DNA of 5,715 nucleotides, taken from the NCBI GenBank assembly GCA_945483525.1, contig CALYRV010000097.1, positions 1 through 5,715 of the forward strand. Reading direction: 5' to 3'. Made by a program: the position numbers and the translations under genes. The notes under the pieces are model-generated. The model was not told the origin of the DNA. It ran no database searches and saw nothing but the letters and a program-made list of their open reading frames with translations. The stretch is from an uncultured Verrucomicrobiota bacterium. GTDB taxonomy: Bacteria; Verrucomicrobiota; Kiritimatiellia; RFP12; UBA1067. Positions 1 through 5,715 of the stretch are shown one piece after another; positions within the stretch are counted from its first letter, which is position 1; every line of letters starts with the position of its first letter.

Positions 1-968
1 GTCTCGGGTCTGGTGTTGGGCAGTATATGAAGCGTTCGGAGTCGGGGGAGTTCCCTCGCGAGCAGTTCACCGTCCTTGGTGGTAACAACCGGAAGAACGG
101 CTCGATCACCTATTTCAAGGGTACCCTTGACTTCTCCGATATGTATCTCGTGTTGAAGGCGCTTGAAGAAACCCAGGATTCCAAGACCTTTTCCAATCCG
201 AAGATCATTGTGTCGTCAGGTAAGAAGGCGACGGTTGACATGACGACGAAGTATCCGAATGTGCAGATTGCTACGAAACGTACGCTTAACGGCAATTCTG
301 ATTCAATTGACCTTGACATGAAGATGGCGGCGATACCGGGAGAGGACAAGTTCATGTTCGCGAAGGAGGCGTTCTTCAGCTGGGGCATTTCGCTTGACGT
401 TACGCCGCGGATCGGCACGAATGGCCTCATCAACGTGCAGATCGTTCCGACGATCAGTACCTGTAGCGATTTCATTTCGGCTGGAGACGTTACCGGCGAC
501 AAGTCCGCGTCGACCGCCTATTCCGCGAAGTACCCAGTCATTGATATGAAACGTCTGATCACCGAGTTCAACATGAAGAGCGGGGAGACGGCGGTGATCG
601 GCGGACTTTCCAAGACCGAGGAGCGGCAAGTCGACAACGGCATTCCGTTGCTCCGGTCTATTCCGTGGCTCGGTCCTAGGATCTTCGGAGGCATTGAGCG
701 GGTGAAGGTGCAGAGGGAGATCATTGTCTTTGTGACGGTTGGGCTTGTTGATCCCAATCGCATGAAGCCAGATGCGGGATTGCCGAAGAACGCGGTACTT
801 GGGAGGCAGTATGTCAACGGGCAGAAGCAGGAGCCTGGCGACCGGCCTGAAAAGAACATGGAAGGCCAGGAGTCCCTCGATCTGCGGCTTCTGGAGGAGC
901 AGGCGAAAGATCCGCTTCGTACTCAGCCTGCGGCAAAGGGGTTCAGCTTTTCTAATTTCATGCAATAA
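1..968 (+). CDS. Secretin, C-terminal part (type II secretion / type IV pilus outer-membrane channel), 5' end outside window
   Basis: This is the C-terminal part of a secretin, the multimeric outer-membrane gate of type II secretion and type IV pilus systems. The frame is open back to base 3, so the ATG at 27 is probably internal. Visible secretin-domain elements, numbered from that ATG, are: the ALEETQDSKTFSNPKI block (about 45-60), which matches the usual 'short-loop, S-x-P-x-I' entry; the strand DVTPRI (124-129) followed by VQIVPTIS; SGETAVIGGL (186-194); and the hallmark NGIPLLRSIPWLG (204-216) followed by EIIVFVTVGLVDP (231-243). A charged, Gln/Glu-rich tail of about 70 residues follows the domain and resembles nothing I recognise. 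It could be a pilotin-binding or lineage-specific extension. The next gene begins 24 bp downstream. The family call is firm. Whether it serves pili, type II secretion or another exporter cannot be told without the N-terminal N-domains. Confidence 0.9.
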   Translation, partial: LGSGVGQYMKRSESGEFPREQFTVLGGNNRKNGSITYFKGTLDFSDMYLVLKALEETQDSKTFSNPKIIVSSGKKATVDMTTKYPNVQIATKRTLNGNSDSIDLDMKMAAIPGEDKFMFAKEAFFSWGISLDVTPRIGTNGLINVQIVPTISTCSDFISAGDVTGDKSASTAYSAKYPVIDMKRLITEFNMKSGETAVIGGLSKTEERQVDNGIPLLRSIPWLGPRIFGGIERVKVQREIIVFVTVGLVDPNRMKPDAGLPKNAVLGRQYVNGQKQEPGDRPEKNMEGQESLDLRLLEEQAKDPLRTQPAAKGFSFSNFMQ

Positions 969-975
969 GTCAACG

Positions 976-981
976 AAAGGG
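976..981 (+). promoter_or_regulatory. Shine-Dalgarno site for the DUF481-type gene
   Basis: AAAGGG lies 11 bases before the ATG at 993, in the 24-bp gap after the secretin stop. It supports that ATG as the start. The spacing is slightly long. Confidence 0.6.
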
Positions 982-992
982 ATAATCAGAGA

Positions 993-1934
993 ATGAACAG
1001 ACTGACAGTGTTCGCGATTGTAGCATTTGGCGCCAGTGTTTTGCTCGCGGACAGGATAACGATGAATTCCGGCTCTGTGCTCACTGGTACGGTGAAAGGC
1101 ATCAAGGAGGGAGTGATCAAGTTCGCGTCAGACGACTTCGGCGATATGGATATCGATCCCGGCAAGGTGAAGTCGATCGTGGATTCGAAACAGACTTCGG
1201 TGCAGATTGCGGAGCTTAAGTTGATCCCCAAGGATCCGGAGGTGTGGCATGGATCTGTCAACGCTTCGTTCCTTGCTGCCCGGGGTAACTCCTATCACAA
1301 TTCTTGGAGCCTCATCGCGAATCTCAATCGTCGCTGGGAGAAGGATCGGTTCAATGCGGATTTCGGATACTATTACGGCGAAAGCGCGCCAGCTTATGAA
1401 GACCTGCGGAAAGACACCGATCGTTGGGAGGTGGAGGTCAAGCACGATCACTTCTGGAGCGGTAAGTGGTATACCTACGAGAATGCCCGGTACGAGCGTG
1501 ACATGATGCAGGATTTGGAAGCGCGTATTCGCCTTGGCCTCGGCCTTGGCTATCAGTGGTTGGACGGTGAGGATCTCGCTGGTACCGGTAAGTGGAGCTT
1601 CAATCAGGAACTGGGTGCTAACTGGATCAAGGAGGTCTATAAGGGGAAAGCGGATACTCCGGAAGAAGGATTTTGCGCGCTTCGATACGCTCACCACCTC
1701 TCTTGGCTTCCCGCATTGGCGCCGACTGTCGAAGCGTTTCATAACCTCGAGTTCCTGCCTCAGAGCGATGATTGGGATAAGTACCTCATCAAGGCGGACG
1801 TTGGTTTCACCACGAAGATCATCATGAACTTCGATCTTCTTTGCAAGATCGAGTGGGATTACAATTCTCGCCCTGCTCATGAGTTGAAACGGTCTGATAT
1901 TAGGTATATTGCCGGCCTCGGTTACAAGTGGTGA
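993..1934 (+). CDS. DUF481-type outer-membrane beta-barrel protein with signal peptide
   Basis: A 313-residue exported protein. Residues 1-19 form a signal peptide (MNRL, hydrophobic core TVFAIVAFGASVLLA, likely cleavage after Ala19). Residues about 20-65 form a small beta-rich segment (DRITMNSGSVLTGTVKGI...FGDMDID...VKSI). This resembles the 'T-x-x-G-x-x-L-x-G-x-V' module often found at the N-terminus of such proteins in PVC bacteria. Residues about 84-313 alternate polar and aromatic residues in strand-like runs (WHGSVNASFL, WSLIANLNRRW, FNADFGYYYG, WEVEVKHDHFW, LGLGLGYQWL), typical of DUF481 / YdiY-like barrels. The chain ends in GLGYKW, with a terminal aromatic as expected of a BAM-recognised strand. 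Its biochemical role is unknown; the E. coli relative YdiY has been linked to acid response. The gene sits 24 bp after the secretin and 11 bp before the radical SAM gene, so it is probably in the same operon. The exact family is inferred from pattern, with no profile search. Confidence 0.72.
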   Translation: MNRLTVFAIVAFGASVLLADRITMNSGSVLTGTVKGIKEGVIKFASDDFGDMDIDPGKVKSIVDSKQTSVQIAELKLIPKDPEVWHGSVNASFLAARGNSYHNSWSLIANLNRRWEKDRFNADFGYYYGESAPAYEDLRKDTDRWEVEVKHDHFWSGKWYTYENARYERDMMQDLEARIRLGLGLGYQWLDGEDLAGTGKWSFNQELGANWIKEVYKGKADTPEEGFCALRYAHHLSWLPALAPTVEAFHNLEFLPQSDDWDKYLIKADVGFTTKIIMNFDLLCKIEWDYNSRPAHELKRSDIRYIAGLGYKW

Positions 1935-1945
1935 TCTGAGTTACC

Positions 1946-3361
1946 GTGAGAATCGCAATCTGTTATCCTCCGTTCCGGTGCGAGAAGGGTGTTGCCCTCC
2001 TCACTCAGAATCGGCAGTTTCAGTGGTTCTCGCGTCCAACATACATCTTTCCCGTAGTTCCGGCTACGGCGGCGACGATGCTGAAGAACGCAGGTCACGA
2101 GGTCCTGTTTCTCGACGGTATCGCAGCTGAGCTTTCGGAGTCTGATTTCAATGACCGGCTAGTCTCGTTTAAGCCAGAACTGGTTGTTCTTGAGACAAAG
2201 ACTCCGGTTGTGAAACGCCATTGGGCCTGGATGGAGCGCTTCGCGCAGGTCGAGGTCGAAGGCCGGGGGGGAGAGTGGTGCCCAAGATTCGTCATGGTCG
2301 GTGACCATGTGACGGCGCTTCCAAAGGAGACGCTTGCGAATTCCAGGACTTGGGCGGTAATACCCGGCGGAGACTGGGATTACGGGCTTATGGACTATAT
2401 CGCGGCCGGATGCCCTAGGGGGGTGCAGCCGTTTGCGCTTCGCGATTCGATAAAGGATCTGCCGTGGATTGACCGCGAGCTTGTCCATTGGGAGCTTTAC
2501 GCGAAGAAGAACGGCAATTTCAGACGCACGCCTGGCACTTACATCATGGCTGGTCGCGATTGTTGGCATGCGAAATGCACGTTTTGCAGCTGGACGACGC
2601 TCTATCCGCGCTATCGGGTTCGTGAGGTGAAGGATGTCGTGGACGAGATTGAGATGCTTGTCACGAAATATGGGATCCGTGAGCTGATGGATGATTCAGG
2701 GTCGTTCCCGGTCGGCGGCTGGCTTACTGAGTTCTGTAACGAGATGATTCGTCGCGGGCTCAATCGGAAGCTCAGTATCGACTGTAATATGCGCTTCGGC
2801 AGACTTACGTTTGATGACTATCGGCTGATGCGTAAGGCTGGTTTTCGCCTGGTTCTTTTCGGAGTTGAATCGGCGAATCAGGAGACCCTTGATCGCTTCT
2901 GCAAGTGCCTCAAGGTGGAGGACGTCGTGCAGGGTTGCGAATGGGCGCATAAGGCCGGTCTCGCCGTGCATCTCACCTTCATGTTTGGGCATGCCTGGGA
3001 AGGCAAGAAGGAGATCGCGAATACCGTCGCACTCGCACGGAAGCTGTTGTCCAAGGGCTGGGCTTCAACATTGCAGTGCACGCTTACTGTGCCATATCCA
3101 GGCACTCCGCTCTTCAAAGAACTTCAGGAGAATGATGGCCTTACGACTCTCGATTGGGACGAGTATGATCAGCGTAGGGCAGTCACGAAAACTCCGCTGG
3201 TTACTGAAAGTGATATTAAATGCGCAATTCGCGAGGTTTATCGTGGGTTTCTGCAGCCTGGAGCTATTTGGGAGCTTTTCAGACAGAATCTTTTCGATTT
3301 TGGGTTCTATTATCGGGGAGTACGATATTTAATTGGTCACCTCCTTGACTTCCGCGGCTGA
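1946..3361 (+). CDS. B12-binding-domain radical SAM protein with CX4CX2C cluster motif
   Basis: A 471-residue radical SAM enzyme of the cobalamin-binding-domain class (BchE/HpnJ-like architecture). Residues 1-150 form a Rossmann-type domain: RIAICYPPF, then PVVPATAATMLKNAGHEVLFLDG, KPELVVLET, MVGDHVTALPKETL and PGGDWDYGLMDYI. The classic DxHxxG cobalamin ligand motif is absent, as in many of this class, so B12 binding is inferred. A linker (DLPWIDREL, about 171-179) leads to the radical SAM core. The core has [4Fe-4S] cysteines at C206, C211 and C214 (CWHAKCTFC, spacing CX4CX2C rather than CX3CX2C), MDDSG (248-252), FGVES (305-309) and VPYPGTPLF (382-390). The start is GTG at 1946: an in-frame TGA at 1937 excludes anything earlier, and the protein's typical opening strand starts there. 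Only a weak GAG precedes it, so translation may be coupled to the DUF481-type gene, whose stop is 11 bp upstream. The substrate is unknown; methylation or rearrangement of a lipid or cofactor is typical of relatives. Confidence 0.88.
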   Translation: MRIAICYPPFRCEKGVALLTQNRQFQWFSRPTYIFPVVPATAATMLKNAGHEVLFLDGIAAELSESDFNDRLVSFKPELVVLETKTPVVKRHWAWMERFAQVEVEGRGGEWCPRFVMVGDHVTALPKETLANSRTWAVIPGGDWDYGLMDYIAAGCPRGVQPFALRDSIKDLPWIDRELVHWELYAKKNGNFRRTPGTYIMAGRDCWHAKCTFCSWTTLYPRYRVREVKDVVDEIEMLVTKYGIRELMDDSGSFPVGGWLTEFCNEMIRRGLNRKLSIDCNMRFGRLTFDDYRLMRKAGFRLVLFGVESANQETLDRFCKCLKVEDVVQGCEWAHKAGLAVHLTFMFGHAWEGKKEIANTVALARKLLSKGWASTLQCTLTVPYPGTPLFKELQENDGLTTLDWDEYDQRRAVTKTPLVTESDIKCAIREVYRGFLQPGAIWELFRQNLFDFGFYYRGVRYLIGHLLDFRG

Positions 3362-3374
3362 TTTTTGATATTAT
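3345..3374 (+). promoter_or_regulatory. Sigma70-type promoter with extended -10 for rpsA
   Basis: A -35 box TTGACT (3345-3350) is followed by an 18-bp spacer and a -10 box TATTAT (3369-3374). The bases TGA directly before the -10 give an extended -10 (TGn). Predicted transcription starts near 3381, leaving a leader of about 72 nt before rpsA. The -35 lies within the last codons of the radical SAM gene. The match to consensus is 5 of 6 in both boxes. Assignment is by eye only. Confidence 0.65.
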
Positions 3375-3380
3375 ACGAAC

Positions 3381-3453
3381 TTCCAGGCTCAAAGACGGGC
3401 TGGACGCGGCTGAAATCCGCGATCGTAATTAACCTAATTAAAATACATTAACA
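3381..3453 (+). promoter_or_regulatory. rpsA 5' leader: two small hairpins and SD-less AT-rich ribosome entry region
   Basis: After the predicted start come two adjacent short inverted repeats: CCAG (3383-3386) with CTGG (3400-3403), and CGCGG (3405-3409) with CCGCG (3417-3421) around a 7-nt loop. No T-run follows either, so they do not look like terminators. Bases 3422-3453 are AT-rich, with TAATTAA at 3426-3432 and again at 3435-3441, and have no purine-rich Shine-Dalgarno before the ATG. S1 binds A/U-rich single-stranded RNA, and E. coli rpsA also lacks a normal SD and is autoregulated. A similar role here is inference. Confidence 0.5.
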
Positions 3454-5205
3454 ATGGCTATTAGAAAGCCCACGCCCGCGTCTGCGAAGTCCGCCGCCAT
3501 GGCCGAGATTCTCGCACAGTCGCAGGATGCGAAGTTCAAGAACGGCAGCCTCGTCGAGGGCACCGTTACGTCTGTCAAGAACGGAGAAGTCTTCATCGAC
3601 ATTGGTTACAAGTCCACCGGTTCGGTCGACGCTTCCGAGTTCGGTGAAGGTGCCGAGATTAAGGAAGGCGACAAGGTCACGGTTATGCTGAAGGATCTTG
3701 AGAACGACAAGACCGGCGGTATCGTCCTTTCCAAGAGGGCGGCCGACGACAAGATCCGTTGGGAGAAGATCCTCGAGCGTTATGTCGAGGGCTGTGTTGT
3801 TACCGGCACTATCGTCAAGGCGACCCGTGGTGGTCTTCTTGTTCAGATCGACGATGTGGAGGCGTTCCTGCCCGGTAGTCAGGTCGAAGTCACGCCTGTC
3901 AAGGATCTTGAGCCTTACGTTGGTCAGACGATGGAGTTCAAGGTCATCAAGATTTCTAACGAGCGTAAGAACCTTATCGTCTCGCGTCGTGAGCTCATTG
4001 AGGGTACTCTCGCCGAAAAGAAGGCAGAGCTTATGGCTTCGCTCCAGAAGGGCGAGATTCGCAAGGGGCGTGTGAAGAACATCACCGATTTTGGCGCATT
4101 CGTCGATCTCGATGGTTGCGACGGTCTCCTCCATATCACCGATATGAGCTGGGGTCGCCTGAAACATCCGAGCGAAATCATGAAGGTCGGAGATGAGATC
4201 GACGTCATGGTGCTCGACGTTGATCGTGATCGCGAGCGCATTTCGCTTGGTCTCAAGCAGACTCAGGCGAATCCCTGGGATGCGATTCAGGATCAGTTCC
4301 CCGTTGGTGCCCGCGTCAGCGGCAAGGTCGTCAATCTCGCTCCGTATGGCGCATTCGTCGAAATTGCCCCTGGTATCGAAGGTCTTGTGCACATCTCCGA
4401 GTTCAGCTGGACCAAGCGCGTCGCGCGTGCGTCCGATATGCTTGCGGTTGGTGATGAGGTTCAGGTTGTCGTCCTTTCGATCGATATGGATAACCAGAAG
4501 ATCGCCCTCGGTATCCGTCAGACCCAGGCGAATCCCTGGGATACGGTTCAGGAGCGTTTCCCGGTCGGTTCGAAGATCAAGGGCAAGGTCCGCAACTTCA
4601 CGGCTTACGGTGCGTTCGTTGAGCTCGAGGAGGGTATCGATGGTATGATTCACGTCAGCGACCTCAGCTGGACGCGCAAGATCAATCATCCTTCGGAAAT
4701 CCTTCAGAAGGGTGAAGAGGTTGAGGCGGTCGTTCTCGATGTCAATCCGAAGGAACAGCGTATTTCGCTCGGCCTTAAGCAGGCGCAGCAGGATCCTTGG
4801 GATGAGATCGCGTCCAAGTATCCGGTTGGCATGGTCGTCAAGGGCAAGATCTCCAAGATCGCCTCGTTCGGCGCGTTTGTCGAGCTTGATGGTGGTGTTG
4901 ATGGTCTCATTCACATCTCCCAGATCTCCGATCAGCGTATCGAGAAGGTCAAGGACGCTCTCGATGTCGGACAGGAAGTTGAGGCCCGCGTGGTTAAGGT
5001 TGATCGCGGCGAGCGTCGTATTGGCCTTTCTATTCGTGCTATGAGCATGACAGAAGATGAGGTCAAGGCTCTCGAGGCCGAGGCCGCTGGCGAGAAGCCT
5101 GCGCCTCAGTCCAAGAGCGCTGGTGATGCGTCCGGCTTTGGCGGCCTCTCCGCCGCGTTCGACAACGCCTTCGCGAATGTCGAGTGGCAGCCTGGCAATA
5201 ACTAA
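3454..5205 (+). CDS. rpsA: 30S ribosomal protein S1 (six S1 domains)
   Basis: A 583-residue ribosomal protein S1, which binds mRNA at the 30S subunit and helps start translation, especially on structured or SD-poor messages. Six OB-fold S1 domains are visible at about residues 30-97, 112-179, 198-268, 284-355, 370-442 and 457-528. Domains 1 and 2 are divergent (ribosome-anchoring type: GTVTSVKNGEVFIDIGYKSTG; GTIVKATRGGLLVQIDDVEAFLP). Domains 3-6 carry the RNA-binding pattern FGAFV / YGAFV...G(L/M)(I/L/V)H(I/V)S or HIT. Domains 3-5 end in the conserved linker QANPWD / QQDPWD before the next PVG. A short acidic, then Gly/Ala-rich tail (about 530-583) follows. Length and domain number match six-domain S1 proteins such as that of E. 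coli (557 residues). The start ATG at 3454 lacks an SD. rpmB follows after 24 bp. Confidence 0.97.
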   Translation: MAIRKPTPASAKSAAMAEILAQSQDAKFKNGSLVEGTVTSVKNGEVFIDIGYKSTGSVDASEFGEGAEIKEGDKVTVMLKDLENDKTGGIVLSKRAADDKIRWEKILERYVEGCVVTGTIVKATRGGLLVQIDDVEAFLPGSQVEVTPVKDLEPYVGQTMEFKVIKISNERKNLIVSRRELIEGTLAEKKAELMASLQKGEIRKGRVKNITDFGAFVDLDGCDGLLHITDMSWGRLKHPSEIMKVGDEIDVMVLDVDRDRERISLGLKQTQANPWDAIQDQFPVGARVSGKVVNLAPYGAFVEIAPGIEGLVHISEFSWTKRVARASDMLAVGDEVQVVVLSIDMDNQKIALGIRQTQANPWDTVQERFPVGSKIKGKVRNFTAYGAFVELEEGIDGMIHVSDLSWTRKINHPSEILQKGEEVEAVVLDVNPKEQRISLGLKQAQQDPWDEIASKYPVGMVVKGKISKIASFGAFVELDGGVDGLIHISQISDQRIEKVKDALDVGQEVEARVVKVDRGERRIGLSIRAMSMTEDEVKALEAEAAGEKPAPQSKSAGDASGFGGLSAAFDNAFANVEWQPGNN

Positions 5206-5214
5206 TCTCGAACG

Positions 5215-5220
5215 AAAGGA
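5215..5220 (+). promoter_or_regulatory. Shine-Dalgarno site for rpmB
   Basis: AAAGGA lies 9 bases upstream of the rpmB ATG, within the 24-bp rpsA-rpmB gap. It has the same core and spacing as the site in front of gap. Confidence 0.75.
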
Positions 5221-5229
5221 ACATACATC

Positions 5230-5460
5230 ATGTCCAGAGTTTGCTCTATCTGCGGTAAGGGCCCCTCGGTCGGCAACGTCGTCGTCCGCAAGGGTTCTCC
5301 CAAGTACAAGGGCGGTATCGGTCTTCACACGACCGGTATCACCAAGCGTCGTTTCCTGCCGAATCTCCAGTCCGTCCGCGTTACGGACGGCAAGGGTAAT
5401 GTCAAGCGCGTCTGCGTTTGCGCCCGTTGTCTGAAGAACGGCAAGGTCACTAAGGCTTAA
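5230..5460 (+). CDS. rpmB: 50S ribosomal protein L28
   Basis: A 76-residue protein of the large ribosomal subunit. The N-terminal [16 protein letters not shown] and the core [14 protein letters not shown] (39-52) are diagnostic for L28. Two cysteine pairs, C5-x2-C8 and C64-x2-C67 (with an extra C62), are those of the zinc-binding 'C+' form. Between GN and TKRRF there is an insertion-like stretch ([21 protein letters not shown]) that is longer than in E. coli L28, where only a short loop occurs. I associate this long version with PVC, Thermotoga and similar lineages. The stop is a tandem TAA TGA. The gene lies between rpsA and gap with a good SD and no visible promoter of its own, suggesting co-transcription with rpsA. 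Confidence 0.95.
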   Translation: MSRVCSICGKGPSVGNVVVRKGSPKYKGGIGLHTTGITKRRFLPNLQSVRVTDGKGNVKRVCVCARCLKNGKVTKA

Positions 5461-5477
5461 TGATCAAAATTCTCTAA

Positions 5478-5715
<238 letters not shown>

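Noticed and set aside
27..29. ATG at 27 as the true start of the secretin-like gene.
   Set aside because: The frame is open to the window edge, no SD precedes it, and the protein would begin inside the secretin domain, so the gene almost certainly starts upstream.
303..965. Minus-strand 220-codon open frame opposite the secretin gene.
   Set aside because: Arg/Leu/His-rich composition with no recognisable motif; shadow of the secretin gene.
1128..1880. Minus-strand 250-codon open frame opposite the DUF481-type gene.
   Set aside because: No motif, and the plus-strand gene has a signal peptide, SD and coherent barrel pattern.
3383..3421. Leader hairpins as a rho-independent terminator for the upstream operon.
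   Set aside because: Stems are only 4-5 bp and no T-run follows either one.
3448..5328. A 626-codon open frame on the minus strand across rpsA and into rpmB.
   Set aside because: It mirrors rpsA codon bias (GAC/GTC/CTC/GAG), has repetitive Leu/Asp/Arg composition that follows the S1 repeats, and the plus strand is an unambiguous rpsA.

Overview
The window looks like ordinary chromosome from a Gram-negative bacterium. It carries an outer-membrane secretin and an outer-membrane beta-barrel protein next to core genes for translation and glycolysis. All genes lie on the + strand and intergenic gaps are short. Moderately high GC, AAAGGA-type ribosome sites, and a ribosomal protein L28 with a long internal insertion and paired cysteines suggest the PVC superphylum (Verrucomicrobiota, Kiritimatiellota or Lentisphaerota). 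That placement is inference from general features and has not been tested against a database.

Bases 1-3361 hold three tightly spaced genes: the C-terminal part of a secretin (its start lies upstream of the window), a DUF481-type outer-membrane protein with a signal peptide, and a GTG-started cobalamin-binding-type radical SAM protein. Gaps of 24 and 11 bp suggest one transcript. The first two genes are cell-envelope proteins. The role of the radical SAM enzyme beside them is unknown, and its iron-sulfur cysteines have the non-standard spacing CX4CX2C.

Bases 3345-3453 hold a good sigma70-type promoter with an extended -10. It overlaps the end of the radical SAM gene and is followed by a leader of about 70 nt with two small hairpins, an AT-rich stretch with a repeated TAATTAA, and no Shine-Dalgarno sequence.

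Bases 3454-5715 hold rpsA (six-domain ribosomal protein S1), rpmB (L28) and the start of gap (glyceraldehyde-3-phosphate dehydrogenase), all pointing the same way. rpmB and gap have near-identical ribosome sites, unlike rpsA. With no clear terminator or strong promoter between them, the three may be co-transcribed as a growth-related unit.

No tRNA, rRNA, CRISPR array, insertion sequence or phage feature was seen. No convincing new multi-gene system is evident. The best leads are the variant radical SAM motif with its envelope-gene neighbours, and the SD-less rpsA leader.
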